Origin: Plumapathes pennacea
Lineage: Eukaryota > Cnidaria > Anthozoa > Antipatharia > Myriopathidae
DNA: 64,000 nucleotides
Direction of reading: 5' to 3'
NCBI GenBank assembly: GCA_964036295.1
Contig: OZ038472.1
Coordinates: 11,404,068 to 11,468,067, forward strand
Part shown: in pieces, positions 23,001 to 33,600 of the stretch
How positions within the stretch are numbered: the first letter of the stretch is position 1
Layout of the letters: each line of letters starts with the position of its first letter
Notes under the pieces: generated by a model
What the model was told of the DNA's origin: nothing
Seen by the model: only the letters and a program-made list of their open reading frames with translations
Databases searched by the model: none
Position numbers and translations under genes: made by a program

Positions 23001-26000
23001 ACTGTAGTCTTTAGTTTACCAATCTGTCTCTACCCCCTCCCCCAGAGAATGCTGCCCTAAAACCAGTTCCGACACATTTTTCATAAGGCTTGATAAACCT
23101 TGTGATGACTTCTTCTAATCAAATCAGCAAGAAATTATTTTTTATGAGATAAAAAATGTAGAAATATGTAATCAACTTTCTGACACTCAGCAGGTGTGCC
23201 ATTGGAAAGAGAGCTGGATGACTTAGCCCAAGAAATCACTGATTGCTGGTGGTCCCTTGGGATACAACTTGGTTTGAAGAGTGCAACTGTAGACAGTATT
23301 ACTGCAAACAACATAGAGTACCCAAGTCCCAAACAAAAGTCTTTTCGTATGCTGATAACTTGGCGAACCACAGGGTCTTTATCAACATACATAAAACTCT
23401 GGGAAGCTTTGAACCATCTGGGAAGGCAGGATTTGGCAGAGAAATACTGCAATCGAAAGGTAAAGACGAGAATATAAAGTTAACTAATGATATCAAATTG
23501 AAGGTTAACATGAGGACTTAATTGTTGGTCTGTGTTGCAACCAAATATTGAGTAATGATACAGTATATTTATTTAGTAGTTAGTAATACATTACATTGCT
23601 TTGGTGCATCTGTTTAAAGTGATTATAAGGACAAAAAAGGTATTGAAGAAATTAGTGATAATAATTGATTAATAATATTGTCCAGGCATAAATAATAAAT
23701 TGTACTTGTTTTGGTGCCTTTATGTTTTAGCTCTCATGAGCATTTTTTCAGAGATTCTCCTGTAAGACATTACTGCAAGAAACCAATTCAAGAAAGATTG
23801 ATTCTTAAATTTTCTTGGTTGGTGATTAATGTTTTATGAAACTCCTTTTGTTATGTTTTCTTTAAATGTTGATGTTGAAGAGTTTTTCCTTGGACTCAAA
23901 GGCCAGTGGTTTGTGGATTGAGGGAGGGGAGGGCCTCCTACCCTACCCCACCCTGCTGCCCATTATTTTTGCTTTACACTTGATACAAGCTGATACAAGT
24001 TTGCCATATCCTGGGAACATTTCTGTACAATAAAATTGTCACTGATTTTATTTCACAAAGAGTACAGTAGGTTAAATAAATCATGATGTTGTGGTCATGT
24101 GCAATTCTCTATTTTGTCTTTGGTTAGGTTGTGGAACAGCATGACGTACATGTACATGGTAATGGTAGCATTTTAGTTTATATCCCCTTGATATACTTCT
24201 CTTTTTCACCAACCCTCAAATATGGTTTTGTCTATGTGTATTTCCTGCATGTGTAGCTGACCTTTATTTACATGTACATGATTCTATAAACCTCATTGGC
24301 CACAGCACTGAGATCAATGATGTAAGTTTAGTTACATGAAAAGCCAAAGCTCAGGTCTGTTTTGGTTGTTTACACTTTGCAAAAATGATGCCTGTGATAA
24401 TGAAAGTACAAGGTGTGCCTTTATTGACCCAAGCTACAGTACATATACATGAATATGTATTTGCTATTAAATGGTGTACTGTTTTGGAGCATACTGTTTA
24501 CAGTACATCAGTATATGGATACATATACACACATGTACATGCACAAATGTAATGCCTTTATAAGGCAATGTTTCTTAATGTAACTCGCAGTGCAACACCA
24601 TTGTAAGACAAGTGACAGAAGAAATTGCACATGTGACATCCCTTCTTTGCAATATGCAACACAAAAAAGTTGTGAGACAAGTTGCAGGAAATGTTGAGCA
24701 GTTCTTTTACTTTGCAACATTGCATGTCTTGTTGCAACTAGTGACATGTACAGTACTTTGAAGCTTGTCTCACATTGCATTGCAATTCTCAGCATTGTGA
24801 GACAATTTGCAGAAAAAAATACCTCGTGTGACATGGCCTTTTGTCAACAGGCAGAAAAGATCATGTCTTGTCCCATGTAATTTGCATTTTTATTTTCAGC
24901 ACCTCCAGCCTCAAGGAAACGAAAGTTGAACACTTCATCAGGTACACTCTGAATGTGTCATATGTAAGATTATACTTAGAAATATGCCTTCCTGAGAAAA
25001 AGACCTGAAATGCTGTGACAGTGACTATTCTTGGGGGAAATAACCAAATTATAAGACTGGTAGCAGAAAACCAAACTTCAAACTTTTTTTTTTCTCTTTT
25101 CATCAAATCCTCAAATATGGTTTACAAGTAACCCATGTGCATTCTTTGTGCAGCTGACCTTTATTTATGTGTACATGTATAGAGCGAGACTAAAAATGGC
25201 TGCATAGGAGGAAACCAGAAATCAGCAATCAGTCACTTGATGATAAATTATGCTTTTGATAATTACTGTAGGTACATAAAAAAAAGCATTTGAACACTAA
25301 ACTTTATACAGCATCCCCAACAAAATTATATTATATTATATTATAATATAAGTTATAAATGAGGTTGTGATAGCAGAATGAAGAAGGAAAATGTGAAATT
25401 GCAATATTTTACACACTGTAGCTTGTAAATGAAAAAAAGACCTTGGCAATAAGAGAACAGTGATATATTGTATGGATATTATTGACATCAGGATTTCTCC
25501 AGTTCTAAAAACTGATATCTTCATCACACATGTGAAAGATATAAATGATATATTTACTGTGCGTGCAATGTTTGACAGGAAATAATAGCTGTGAGATGTG
25601 TCTTTGTTTGGGATATTTCATCAATGTGTATAGTACATATCATTAAACAGAATGTTTCACTCACTTATGAAAGATATCAACACTCGGTGATAAAATTAGT
25701 ATCACAGAGCCATTTTTGAATGACCATTGAAAGTAAATCATGTGATAATATTGCTTTGGTTTTGCATTTGCTACACTTTCTGATTGGTCCTAACAACTTT
25801 AGCAACATTCTTGGCCAATCAAGAGCAAACGTGGTTGCGATATTCTCACAGAAGAAAGCAAGTCGCGATGACGTGTTCTCGCACCAATCACTATCACTTG
25901 GTTTTGGTTTTGCTTGGACTTAGAATATTGGTCTGATGTTTTTTTCGCTTGCCTCATTGATTGGCTCTGATTTCTTTGGTTTTCGTTTTTCTACAGTCAT

Positions 26001-29000
26001 CTGAAAAGCAATTTATAACACATATGACATCTTCTGTATGAAGTATATCTGGCCACATTTAACTAGAAAGACCTGCATGAAGTTTATGTACTGTATGCAC
26101 AAATTACATTATTTAAAACAAAAAGAATATGGTATGTATTTGAGTACAGTTTCAGTAAGATTACTCTCAGTAGAACATGACCATGTGTCTTTTATCTGTG
26201 TAGTAGCTGCCCTGTCTTATTGGCTTACTTGTACTTTGCCATGTTCAGGTTCAGCAAGTCCTGCTCCTTCTATTCCATCACACTCTCCAGAAGAAACAGG
26301 AATTAATCCAAAGGAAAGGAGAACTTCATCAGGTATGTTATTCAGATTGGAATGTAAGGTTTTGTACTGAAGGGCTGAGTAGAAGACAGCCTCGTGTGAC
26401 TTTGCTCTCTTCCAAATGTAATGTTTTACACTATTGTGGCTTATCAATAATTAGCAGGTAGGCTTGAAAAATACTGTATGACCAACAAGATAAATTGTTT
26501 TTACACCACCCAGATTGGAAGGTTGTTATTTTCCATGGTAATTGTGAACAAGTTGAACTGTCGGTATGTGGTCGGTAAACGTGGTCGGTATGTGGTCGGT
26601 AAGTGGTCGGTATGTGGTCGGTATGTGGTCGGTATGTGGTCGGTATGTGGTCGGTATGTGGTCGGTAACGTGGTCGGTAGCGTGGTCGGTAACATGGTCG
26701 GTAAGTGGTTGGTATGTGGTCGGTAAGATTTATGATGTGGTCGGTAAGTGGTCGGTAAAGTGAATGGTTTGGTCGGTAAGTGGTCGGTAGCGTTTTTCAT
26801 TTCGGATAACGTTCAATTGAAGCGCTAGATGAATCATTCACTTTTATTAACGTGGTGGCTCTTAAAAGAGCCGTTGTTATGAGTTGCAAGCCATTAGTAG
26901 CCTGCGGCGATGTCTTCGATGATTGAAAGGAACCGGTCAGCTTGATTGAATTGCCGTTTCCACATGAACTCGTCAAGGTACTCTGGGATGCGATCGTAGC
27001 GAGTGCCGTTCATCCGCTTCAGCTTTCGCTTCACAGCACTCCAGAGGCCTTCGACAGTGTTGGTATGCACACCTGTGAAAGGGTCAACGAAGTTCTCGGA
27101 GTGGTTCACCGTCAGGTGAAGGTATCCATGGTTGTGCAGCGTCTGGTACGGAGTGAACTCATCCGAGTGTATAGTTGTTCCCGGCAAAATGTGGCGCTGT
27201 ATTATCGGCAGTAGGGTTTGACGTTTGCGATTTGGGACTCTAAAGACTATGGCCTGTTTTGTAACTCGGTCGAAAAATCTTGAAAGAGATTCGACTAGAA
27301 ACATGAGCTAAAAATATAAAATTCGCGCGACACTGATCGGAAGGGATAAGAATCCTCTGAGCGAAACACAAAACACAAACACATTTGCAAACACTAGAAT
27401 TATTAAATCTTGAAAGAGAGCACAAAGAAGCACAAGCACAAATAATCTGTTTCAATAGACGTTTATAGTGCTAATGAGCCAAAGGAGGCGTTCAGGCGTT
27501 GACGTGTTGAGGTGTCAAATCGCGTAAACAATGAATCCTTTTAAAAGCTTTTTTAAACGCTGGTATATTTCGGTGTATTTTTATCCATGAATAGAACAAA
27601 CAAGATTCTTTAGACCAATAAAAGTTAGTGCATTTCGATCCGCCAAGTTTATTGTGAATGTATAAATACGAGTAAATTTTTGGCTCACGTCCATACGTAC
27701 GCGCGTCCAGTCAGTCACGAGCTTGGACGAGTAATTTTCAATTTTCAACTTCTTTGAGTGAGATTCGCCTCGAAAACAACGGCTCCTTTAGGAGCCACCA
27801 AGTTCAATAAAAGTCAATGACAACTTCACTTCGACAACCAGACTGATTTCACTCACGCACATCGATTACAGCACACGTGCAAATCACATCGCGAATAAAT
27901 CAAACGGTCTTTCTTGCTTTCAATTCTTAAAAAAGAAAAGAGAACGGAAAAAAATACGTAGCAAAAAGTGTGGTCGGTAAGTGGTCGGTAAAAGTTTTTG
28001 AGTGGTCGGTATGTGGTCGGTAAAGTCAATCGCGTGGTCGGTATGTGGTCGGTAAATCGTATACCGACCACTTACCGACAGTTCAACTTGTTCACAATTA
28101 CCATTTTCCATATTATGTAAGGTTTGTTCCCAAAAGAATCTTGCAGTTGGATGTTAATATTATGCTTAAAAAAATAACAAGTTGCCCCAACTGGGTAATT
28201 TTTGTTGTTTTTCACTCTGGTCTTGAAAAGCTGGAAGTTCAAGCAATATAGTAGCAAGTTAATAAAATTTATTATCAGTAAATGTTCCATAAATTCCTTA
28301 CCTTCATTGCTCTTTTACCCCCTCCCCACCCAAATTGTTCAAAACCCTGCACATACCCTCCTACATCATCTTACCGTCCCCTCCATCCCTTTCCTTTGGA
28401 GGTATTTAGAGTATCCTTGTTGAGAGTGGAGATTTTCTATGTTGTACGTGTGTAGTCTCCAAAACTAGGTCAAGGTGCTCAAACAATCGAAAAACCTCTG
28501 CCCTGTCCCCAGAGAGAACCTTTATGACTGGGTACACCCCACCCAGAGAACAATGAAAAAAGCCATACCTAGATTGCAGAGTTTTGTTTTTATTGTGAAA
28601 ACAAGAAAGAGAAAGCCTACAATGACCAAAATTTAATTTGACACTTCTGTTGTCAATGAAGATTCTTCCACCCAAGCCAGAAGAAAATGTAGGAGTGATG
28701 TTGTCAGATACTTGTAGTTCAACTCAATTTCAGCTTAGGAAGCTATCAATAGCCGAATTATCAAAACTGAAAGAGAAATTCGAAGCAGTGCTGCTAATTA
28801 CTACCGTCATTTCTATTACAGGTTTATTCCAAGAGATCAGAGAAGAATACCAAAGACAGAGTAACCGACTCCAAGTCTTCCCCTGGTGCAATGCCAAACT
28901 GCCTTTAACTGACCATATTTACACAAAGCTGAAGATCCTCGTTCGGTCAAACGAAACAGGTCAGTTAACGAGTGAGATTGTCAACATGAATCAAATTTTC

Positions 29001-30578
29001 AAGCCGCACAAAGAATGCGCAAGTCCTAAATTAGTCCTTATAGAGGGAGACTCAGGCATGGGGAAGACGACCTTCTGCCGCAAATTGTCCCTGGACTGGT
29101 CTCGCAAGAAGATCGAAGCGCCCTTTCCGCAGTTCCAGGTAGTTCTTCTGCTAACATGTAGAGACCTCAAAACCGCCGACATTCGCAAAGCCATAATTGA
29201 TCAGCTACTCCCGCGATCAGCAACTGAAGAGGAGACGGAGGCCTTCTTCAGAGAGCTGCAAGACATCCAGTCCGATGTCCTCCTTATCCTCGACGGGCTG
29301 GATGAATTGAAAGATAATGTTGCCGCTGAAGATCTTGTTAATGCCCGCAAGAGAAACATTCTCTCAAAGTCTTATGTTCTGGTGACAAGTCGACACAACG
29401 CAAAAGTCAGAGAGCGGTGTGATACCCTTTTGGAAACTGTTGGTTTCACGCAGGAAGACGCGAAAGAGTACATACGTAAATATTTTAAGGAAGAAGAAGA
29501 GAAGGCTGAAAATCTTCTAGAAAAGATTGGGCTTACTAAATCCGAAGATGAGTTCTTTGGTGGTGAGCCTGAGAAGGTCGCAATCCAAGAGCTTATTACC
29601 AACCCACTCAACACAGCCCTAATCTGTGCTGTCTATGAAGATAATGGCGACCTTCCGTCCGCGCGCACCAAGTTATACGACAAGATCGTGCACTGTATTC
29701 TAAAGGGATTCTACAGTAAACAAGGGAAAGTTCTACCAAAACAACCTATTGACGCCTGCAAGAAAGAACTAATGGAGATCGGCAAATTAGCTCTTCGGGG
29801 TCTAAAAGAGGGTAAACTAAGTTTTGAGGAAAGCGAACTTGAAAGCGGCTCGGAAACCATTGCTTCGATGGGCTTTTTATCGAAGGAAGAAAGCACTGAC
29901 AAAGTTGATCCGAAGAGTTTGTTGTGCTTTATGCACAAGACTTTTCAAGAATATTTCGCTGGCTTGTATCTGAGTGACCAGATTATCAACGAAGAAGTCA
30001 CCGTTGAAGATCTTATTCAAGAACTTTCGACTGAGAGAGAAAAATTTGCTCAAATGTTCATTTTCATCGCTGGTATTTTGGCAGGAAAAGGTGCAAACGA
30101 GCGACTCGTTTTATTCATGGAGAATCTTAGTTACCGCCTGTCAACTTTATATACAATAACAACAAATGTAGGTACTGAGCAGTGGAGTAAAGAGATTGAT
30201 GATGTTAAGTATAGTTTTTTGTTGTTGTGTAATTGTGTGGCCGAGTGCAGCGACGGGCAACAGTTGAACAAACTTCAGAAAGAACTGTGTTCAATCATCG
30301 GTAGGAACATTTCTTGGGAGGAAGTGTGGCTGTTGTTTAGTTCTATCAGTGAGTCGAGTGTTGTGTACATAGTGTTGTGTGAAATTTTAAAACACAACTC
30401 AACGATAAAGGAGTTAGATTTGTCAGACAACAAGATCTCTGACTGCAGATTACTGGTTGAGTCATTGAAGCAGAACAGTACACTGGAGTGGTTAGATTTG
30501 TGGTTCAACCCCATCAGTGACAAGACACCGCTAGAGGAACTGAAGCGACACAACAAACATCTGGAACTTTTTGTATGA
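19453..30578 (+). CDS. NLR1: pseudoprotease-Death-NACHT-LRR receptor
   Basis: A cytosolic NLR-type pattern-recognition receptor. Eight exons join in phase (977 codons): 19453-20077, 20953-20997, 22111-22194, 23194-23459, 24128-24158, 24900-24941, 26249-26332 and 28822-30578. Domain order: trypsin-fold domain without catalytic residues (exon 1); Ser/Pro-rich linkers, all phase 1 and ending SSG or SG; Death domain (exon 4: LDDLAQEITDCWWSLGIQLG, then HLGRQDLAEKYC); a basic NLS-like linker RKRKLN; NACHT with Walker A GDSGMGKTT, Walker B LLILDGLDEL and sensor VLVTSRHN; a winged-helix/HD segment FMHKTFQEYFAGLYL; then about two LRRs. Death recruits adaptors; NACHT oligomerises on NTP binding. The NACHT acceptor at 28822 was chosen because in the paralogue the frame upstream of it holds a stop. 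One extra T near the end shifts the last codons relative to NLR2. A 5' non-coding exon is likely upstream. Confidence 0.85.
20100..20952 (+). other. NLR1 intron 1
   Basis: No recognisable element apart from AT-rich repeats; a plus-strand frame of 88 codons at 20290-20556 lacks any recognisable domain. Confidence 0.4.
21520..21840 (-). pseudogene. Antisense fragment of a trypsin-like protease with intact His motif
   Basis: On the minus strand one open frame reads through HSVGKIHLGG and GTGFRISKGLIMTCHHVGNI, the first half of a PA-clan protease including the TCHHV catalytic-His motif, then PEAVIHFNYAEPP. It has no second half here. It lies in reverse orientation inside an NLR1 intron, flanked by 'gggtattaaattagagcac' and 'ccctgaccctactcaaga' repeat sequence. 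It may be an exon of another gene, an inverted duplicate of an ancestral NLR protease exon, or a transposed fragment. Confidence 0.5.
22060..22860 (+). repeat. Intragenic duplication of a linker exon with flanking intron (first copy)
   Basis: Exon 22111-22194 and its flanks match exon 26249-26332 and flanks (about 26210-26460 plus 28120-28360, interrupted by the Merlin element). Both exons are 84 bp and encode versions of SASPA.SIPSHSPE..G.N.KER..SSG. Flanking matches include gcttacttgtactttgc before the exon and ccctccccacccaaattg far downstream. Confidence 0.7.
24586..24838. mobile_element. MITE-like repeat rich in 'tgcaac' motifs (copy 1)
   Basis: An internally self-similar tract (gtgcaacaccattg, ttgcaacattgcatg, attgcattgcaattctcagc, gtgagacaa) with both orientations of gtgagacaa/ttgtctcac. 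Present at the same intronic position in NLR2 (50680-50935), so it predates the duplication. Confidence 0.5.
26565..26795 (+). repeat. Subterminal 11-bp tandem array (TGTGGTCGGTA)
   Basis: About twenty units, some changed to cgtggtcggta or aagtggtcggta; a smaller array of the same units in inverted context lies at about 27965-28075. Likely transposase-binding sites that have expanded; absent from NLR2. Confidence 0.85.
26857..26872 (-). terminator. Histone-type mRNA 3' stem-loop after the transposase
   Basis: On the minus strand: GGCTCTTTTAAGAGCC, preceded by AACAAC and followed by ACCACG. It has a 6-bp stem and 4-nt loop and fits the replication-dependent histone consensus GGYYCUUYUHARRRCC at every position, with the usual A/C-rich flanks. 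It starts 22 bases after the transposase stop codon, the usual distance for histone genes. In animals this signal replaces polyadenylation through SLBP and U7 snRNP. Confidence 0.8.
26894..27304 (-). pseudogene. Merlin transposase, C-terminal half (ISXO2-like DDE domain)
   Basis: 136 codons containing GTTIHSDEFTPYQTL (second catalytic Asp) and NTVEGLWSAVKRKLKR (third acidic position in the ISXO2-like N-x-x-E form), then LDEFMWKRQFNQADRF. The first catalytic Asp and the N-terminal zinc-ribbon region are not found upstream, so the gene is truncated at its 5' end, although the remaining frame is open. The stop lies 22 bases before a histone-type stem-loop. An intron acceptor just upstream (tttttag) is possible, so the N-terminus might lie on a lost exon. 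Confidence 0.85.
27661..27668 (+). promoter_or_regulatory. TATA box candidate upstream of the second stem-loop
   Basis: TATAAATA about 113 bases before the plus-strand stem-loop; a start about 30 bases downstream would give an RNA of roughly 100-110 nt with no open frame of note. Confidence 0.35.
27781..27796 (+). terminator. Second histone-type stem-loop, plus strand
   Basis: GGCTCCTTTAGGAGCC, preceded by AAAACAAC and followed by ACCAAG. It has the same 6-bp stem and 4-nt loop, with the sixth pair changed from U-A to C-G (both sides altered, pairing kept) and with histone-like flanks. Confidence 0.65.
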
Positions 30579-31907
30579 CGAGTAGAGAGTGTTGAGAGAT
30601 CGCTAAGTATTTTGCTTTTGATTGCCGAACAAAAGCTCGTTATTACTTCACTAAAATACCTGTCTGAATATTTTTTGTTCAAACAAAACTGCAAGAACAC
30701 AGTTGAATGGTTTTGAACAAACGAATAATTTGTAAATAAAACAGTCGACGGAGTTTTGTTGAGAGAGAAAAGTACAGTATTACTTTGCTGATAATAGTTT
30801 GAACAAGAACAATTAAAATGAAACGCTTGTAAACAAGTACAGAAAAGAAATCCAAATTGAACACTTGTCGAGTAATTGAACACAAATAACGAGAAACTGA
30901 AAATTGTCTCACATCAACAGCATTTATTAAATTAAAGCGAATACAGCGACGACAGGGAGGGAGGAACAGTATTCACAAAAGCAATACATCATTCAACAAT
31001 TCAAAATTCTTACCGTTCAGTTTTCTGAGGCGCGTATTTCTGTCGGACAAAATCTTTCGGTTGTCTCACTTTGCCGTCGTGATTCTCGTTTAGAATAAAT
31101 GTAAACTGGTTTCTGTTAAAAGCAGCGTTTCCAAGTTCACAACAGCTGAGAAAGTTCTTTCACACTGCCTGTCTTCAAAATACTCCAGCAAGTTTTCAAA
31201 GTCACCATTCACAAGCAAGAATAATGTCTGTGTCCAGGATTGATCAAACGGATAATTATCCTTATCCTCTAAAACTCCATTTACAAAATGTCTGATAAAC
31301 AGAACAATTCTTGAGTCCCGCCATCTGTTCACTGTTCATTATTTCGATGCACGAAGCGGAGCGTCGGGAAGATTTCTGTTCTTTCCAAACCGACGAACTT
31401 CAAGTTTCTTTCTCGCTCGGTTCAGCTTGGCCGTCTCCAGAATACTTCAGCTGTGTGTTACTTTATATTCTTGTACTCTTTGTTGCACAGTGTTTTTTGA
31501 TTCTCGTGTATATCATTCCGGCTTTTCCTCGTCTTTCTTGTTTCTCTCAACGCGGTTAAATGAATGAACTTCGCTCCTCTAATACTGAAAATGCGCGGCA
31601 ATTTCTCTTACATCTGATTGGCTCAAATTCACGAAAAGTTAATTCAAAGAGAACCAATCAGATTCGAGCCATTTCAATCCATTGAACGGGTGAAGTTCAC
31701 AGGTCTCGATCTCTTTGGCTTTGTTTCCCGTGTGAGCACTAAGAAACTTCAGGAAACTATGGCCATGTTGCGTAAAACGCTGCTTGACTTTCTAGCTCCT
31801 GTCCAACTCGGGACGCACATTGAAGTAATGGCTATAATCAGCCTGATAGTAGTTCACGAGTGACGCAAGAACAAGCGCAAGCCTAAGCACAAGAGTTCTT
31901 ATATTTC
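30579..31907 (+). other. NLR1 3' flank, duplicated at 55463-56785
   Basis: Nearly identical to the region after NLR2. It holds AATAAA near 30734 as a candidate polyadenylation signal. Frames such as 31311-31559 persist in both copies, but only because the copies are so similar. No gene is supported. Confidence 0.5.
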
Positions 31908-32258
31908 TCCGTGAAAACAGGCGCGACGCAAGCACAAGCATAAAGGCTGAGTTGTTCCATTCTCTTGCGCTTGTCTTATCGTGTCAACCAATCAAAAGTT
32001 CTCCCTTTTCCTTGGAATGCTTGCATCACTCGTTTTCATGGACGCATAATTCTTATTGGCTCTTTTGAAGTTTCACCTCGCGTGCAAGCAAACACGTGTT
32101 GTAGATAATCAACTATGGTCAAAAATATGCAAACAATCAAGGAAATATGCAAGCAAACATGTGTTTCAGATAATCAAATATGGTGAAGAAAAAGGAGGAT
32201 TTTAGCGCAAATTCGACTACGGGTCCTGCTTGTGCTTGCGTCGCTCACGAAAACCAGA
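31908..32258. mobile_element. MITE with 'gacgcaagcacaagc' inverted ends (copy 1)
   Basis: Left end ccgtgaaaacaggcgcgacg followed by caagcacaagc; right end gcttgtgcttgcgtcgctca followed by cgaaaaccag. Its counterpart in the NLR2 flank is about 56790-57215, which has an extra 60-bp inner piece. Related pieces occur at 59240-59300. The interior holds two copies of atatgcaagcaaacatgtgt-like sequence. Confidence 0.6.
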
Positions 32259-33600
32259 CTTAACATGTGACATGCGTAAAACGTTTCCGAGTCAATATCG
32301 TTTCATGTAGACGTCATACGGACTCATTAAAGAATCACTCAGAACTGTTTCTGGTGTCAAGTGGACAACCTCTGCCTTGGGGAAAGTTATAATTATACAT
32401 TTTGCGGGGGTCGAGTACAGAGGCGTATAAACTTCAACTGTCTGGCCTTGGTCGAGCCCACCCGAGTGGCATTGAGTCAGACGCGGGAAACCGTTTCCTA
32501 CGTCACGATCGTGTTACATGATCGTTGCCGGATGGCGCAAAATGGGACCAGTAACCAATCCATTTGATTTTACGATTTTACGATGTTTTTCATGCTTTAT
32601 TCAAATTTAGTACACTGAAAATGTAAACTTCTATTTTGCATGCACTAGTGACTATTGTCCTTTGGTCCTCGTGAGCGAGATTGAATTGATCTTGAGTGAA
32701 GGTGTATGTCCGTACGCACGAGATCACGTGAAAAGCGGAGACACCGTTATACGATTTTCACCGTGCGGTTACCTTAATTTTGAGTCAGCGGTCATTGCAC
32801 AAAACTGTGGACTCAAGCAGTGCATGTCCGTGTAGTCGTGTTACTATGAGTTAGTTCAATGTATTTTCTACAACGTAGCTGCGCAAGTAAAACGAGGCTT
32901 GCTTGGATAGCAATGGCAACGAACGCTGATCAGCGGATGAGAACGTGAGACGCTAACTTGCGTTTCCGGTTTAGAAAACGACAACACCAGCACGATTTCA
33001 TGATGAACATCACGTAGAACGGATGCGGAGTTTTGATGTTATCTTCCAAATTCAGTGGTTAAATCTCTACTTACAAAGGTAAGCTGTTGCATTTTCCTTG
33101 ATTGAGACGTTTATACTTTCGCGTCTGATATCGCTGGATAAGTAAATTCTCATTGACCAGGCCGTCATGCTCAGCACTGTTTGAATATCTTCGGTTGGAG
33201 TTTGTTTGGTTTTACTGCAGTTTTAGGCGATAGTATCGTTCTCTGTCGAGAGTAAATTTTTTCCTAAGACGGGTCAGACGAGTTTTACTCGTTTAGTTTT
33301 TGAACTCTCGGTTTATAAGAACTGACCAAGTTTTATGTCACGCACGACTGGGTCATGTTTATCGTGCACGCAGATTGCGTAAGACCGCGGATCTCGTGCT
33401 TTCACAAGTTGCAGAACTCACATCCCTAGTCCCGTAGTGGACGAATTTATGATTTTTTTTTTTTCATTTTTTTTTTTTATATTTATACTGTAACTGACTG
33501 CCATTACGGTCTGTATTTCCGTAGTCGGTGGTCTTTCAGAGAACGAGGAACCACAACATGCGTGACTCGAGCGGAGCGCGCGCTCTGAGCTAGTGTTCTA
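32259..33600 (+). other. CpG-richer duplicated flank with a possible non-coding first exon
   Basis: Matches 57216-58540. The stretch near 32650-33080 is richer in CpG and ends in a good donor (cttacaaag followed by gtaagctg at about 33080; the same at about 58041). This could be a promoter and leader exon for a gene further right, but no coding exon can be linked. Similarity to copy 2 ends at about 33600/58540, the right edge of the duplicated block. Confidence 0.35.

Larger units (their letters stand above)
26537..28102. mobile_element. Merlin (IS1016/ISXO2-type) DNA transposon in the last NLR1 intron
   Basis: A 1,566-bp insertion flanked by the 9-bp duplication ATTTTCCAT (26528-26536 and 28103-28111). 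NLR2 has the uninterrupted site at about 52666-52682, so both boundaries are certain. Inverted ends start GGTAATTGTGAACAAGTTGA and run about 41 bp. Subterminal arrays of an 11-bp unit (TGTGGTCGGTA) occupy about 26565-26795 and 27965-28075 in inverted orientation. The minus strand encodes the C-terminal half of an ISXO2-like DDE transposase. An 8-9 bp target duplication is known for Merlin. Confidence 0.92.

Noticed and set aside
26565-26795. Telomere-like or CRISPR-like GT-rich repeats
   Set aside because: Unit is 11 bp, confined to both ends of a transposon, and derived from its inverted repeat.
28638-28821. Upstream extension of the NACHT frame in NLR1
   Set aside because: The same stretch has a TAG in NLR2 and a good acceptor follows at 28821/53381, so it is intron.
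30275-30883. 202-codon minus-strand frame, and its partner at 54844-55434
   Set aside because: Antisense to LRR and NACHT-end coding sequence; Ser/Phe/Asn-rich shadow frames of the repeats.
31311-31559. 82-codon frame kept in both NLR flanks (also 56196-56444)
   Set aside because: The copies are so similar that conservation carries no weight; no domain, no splice context.
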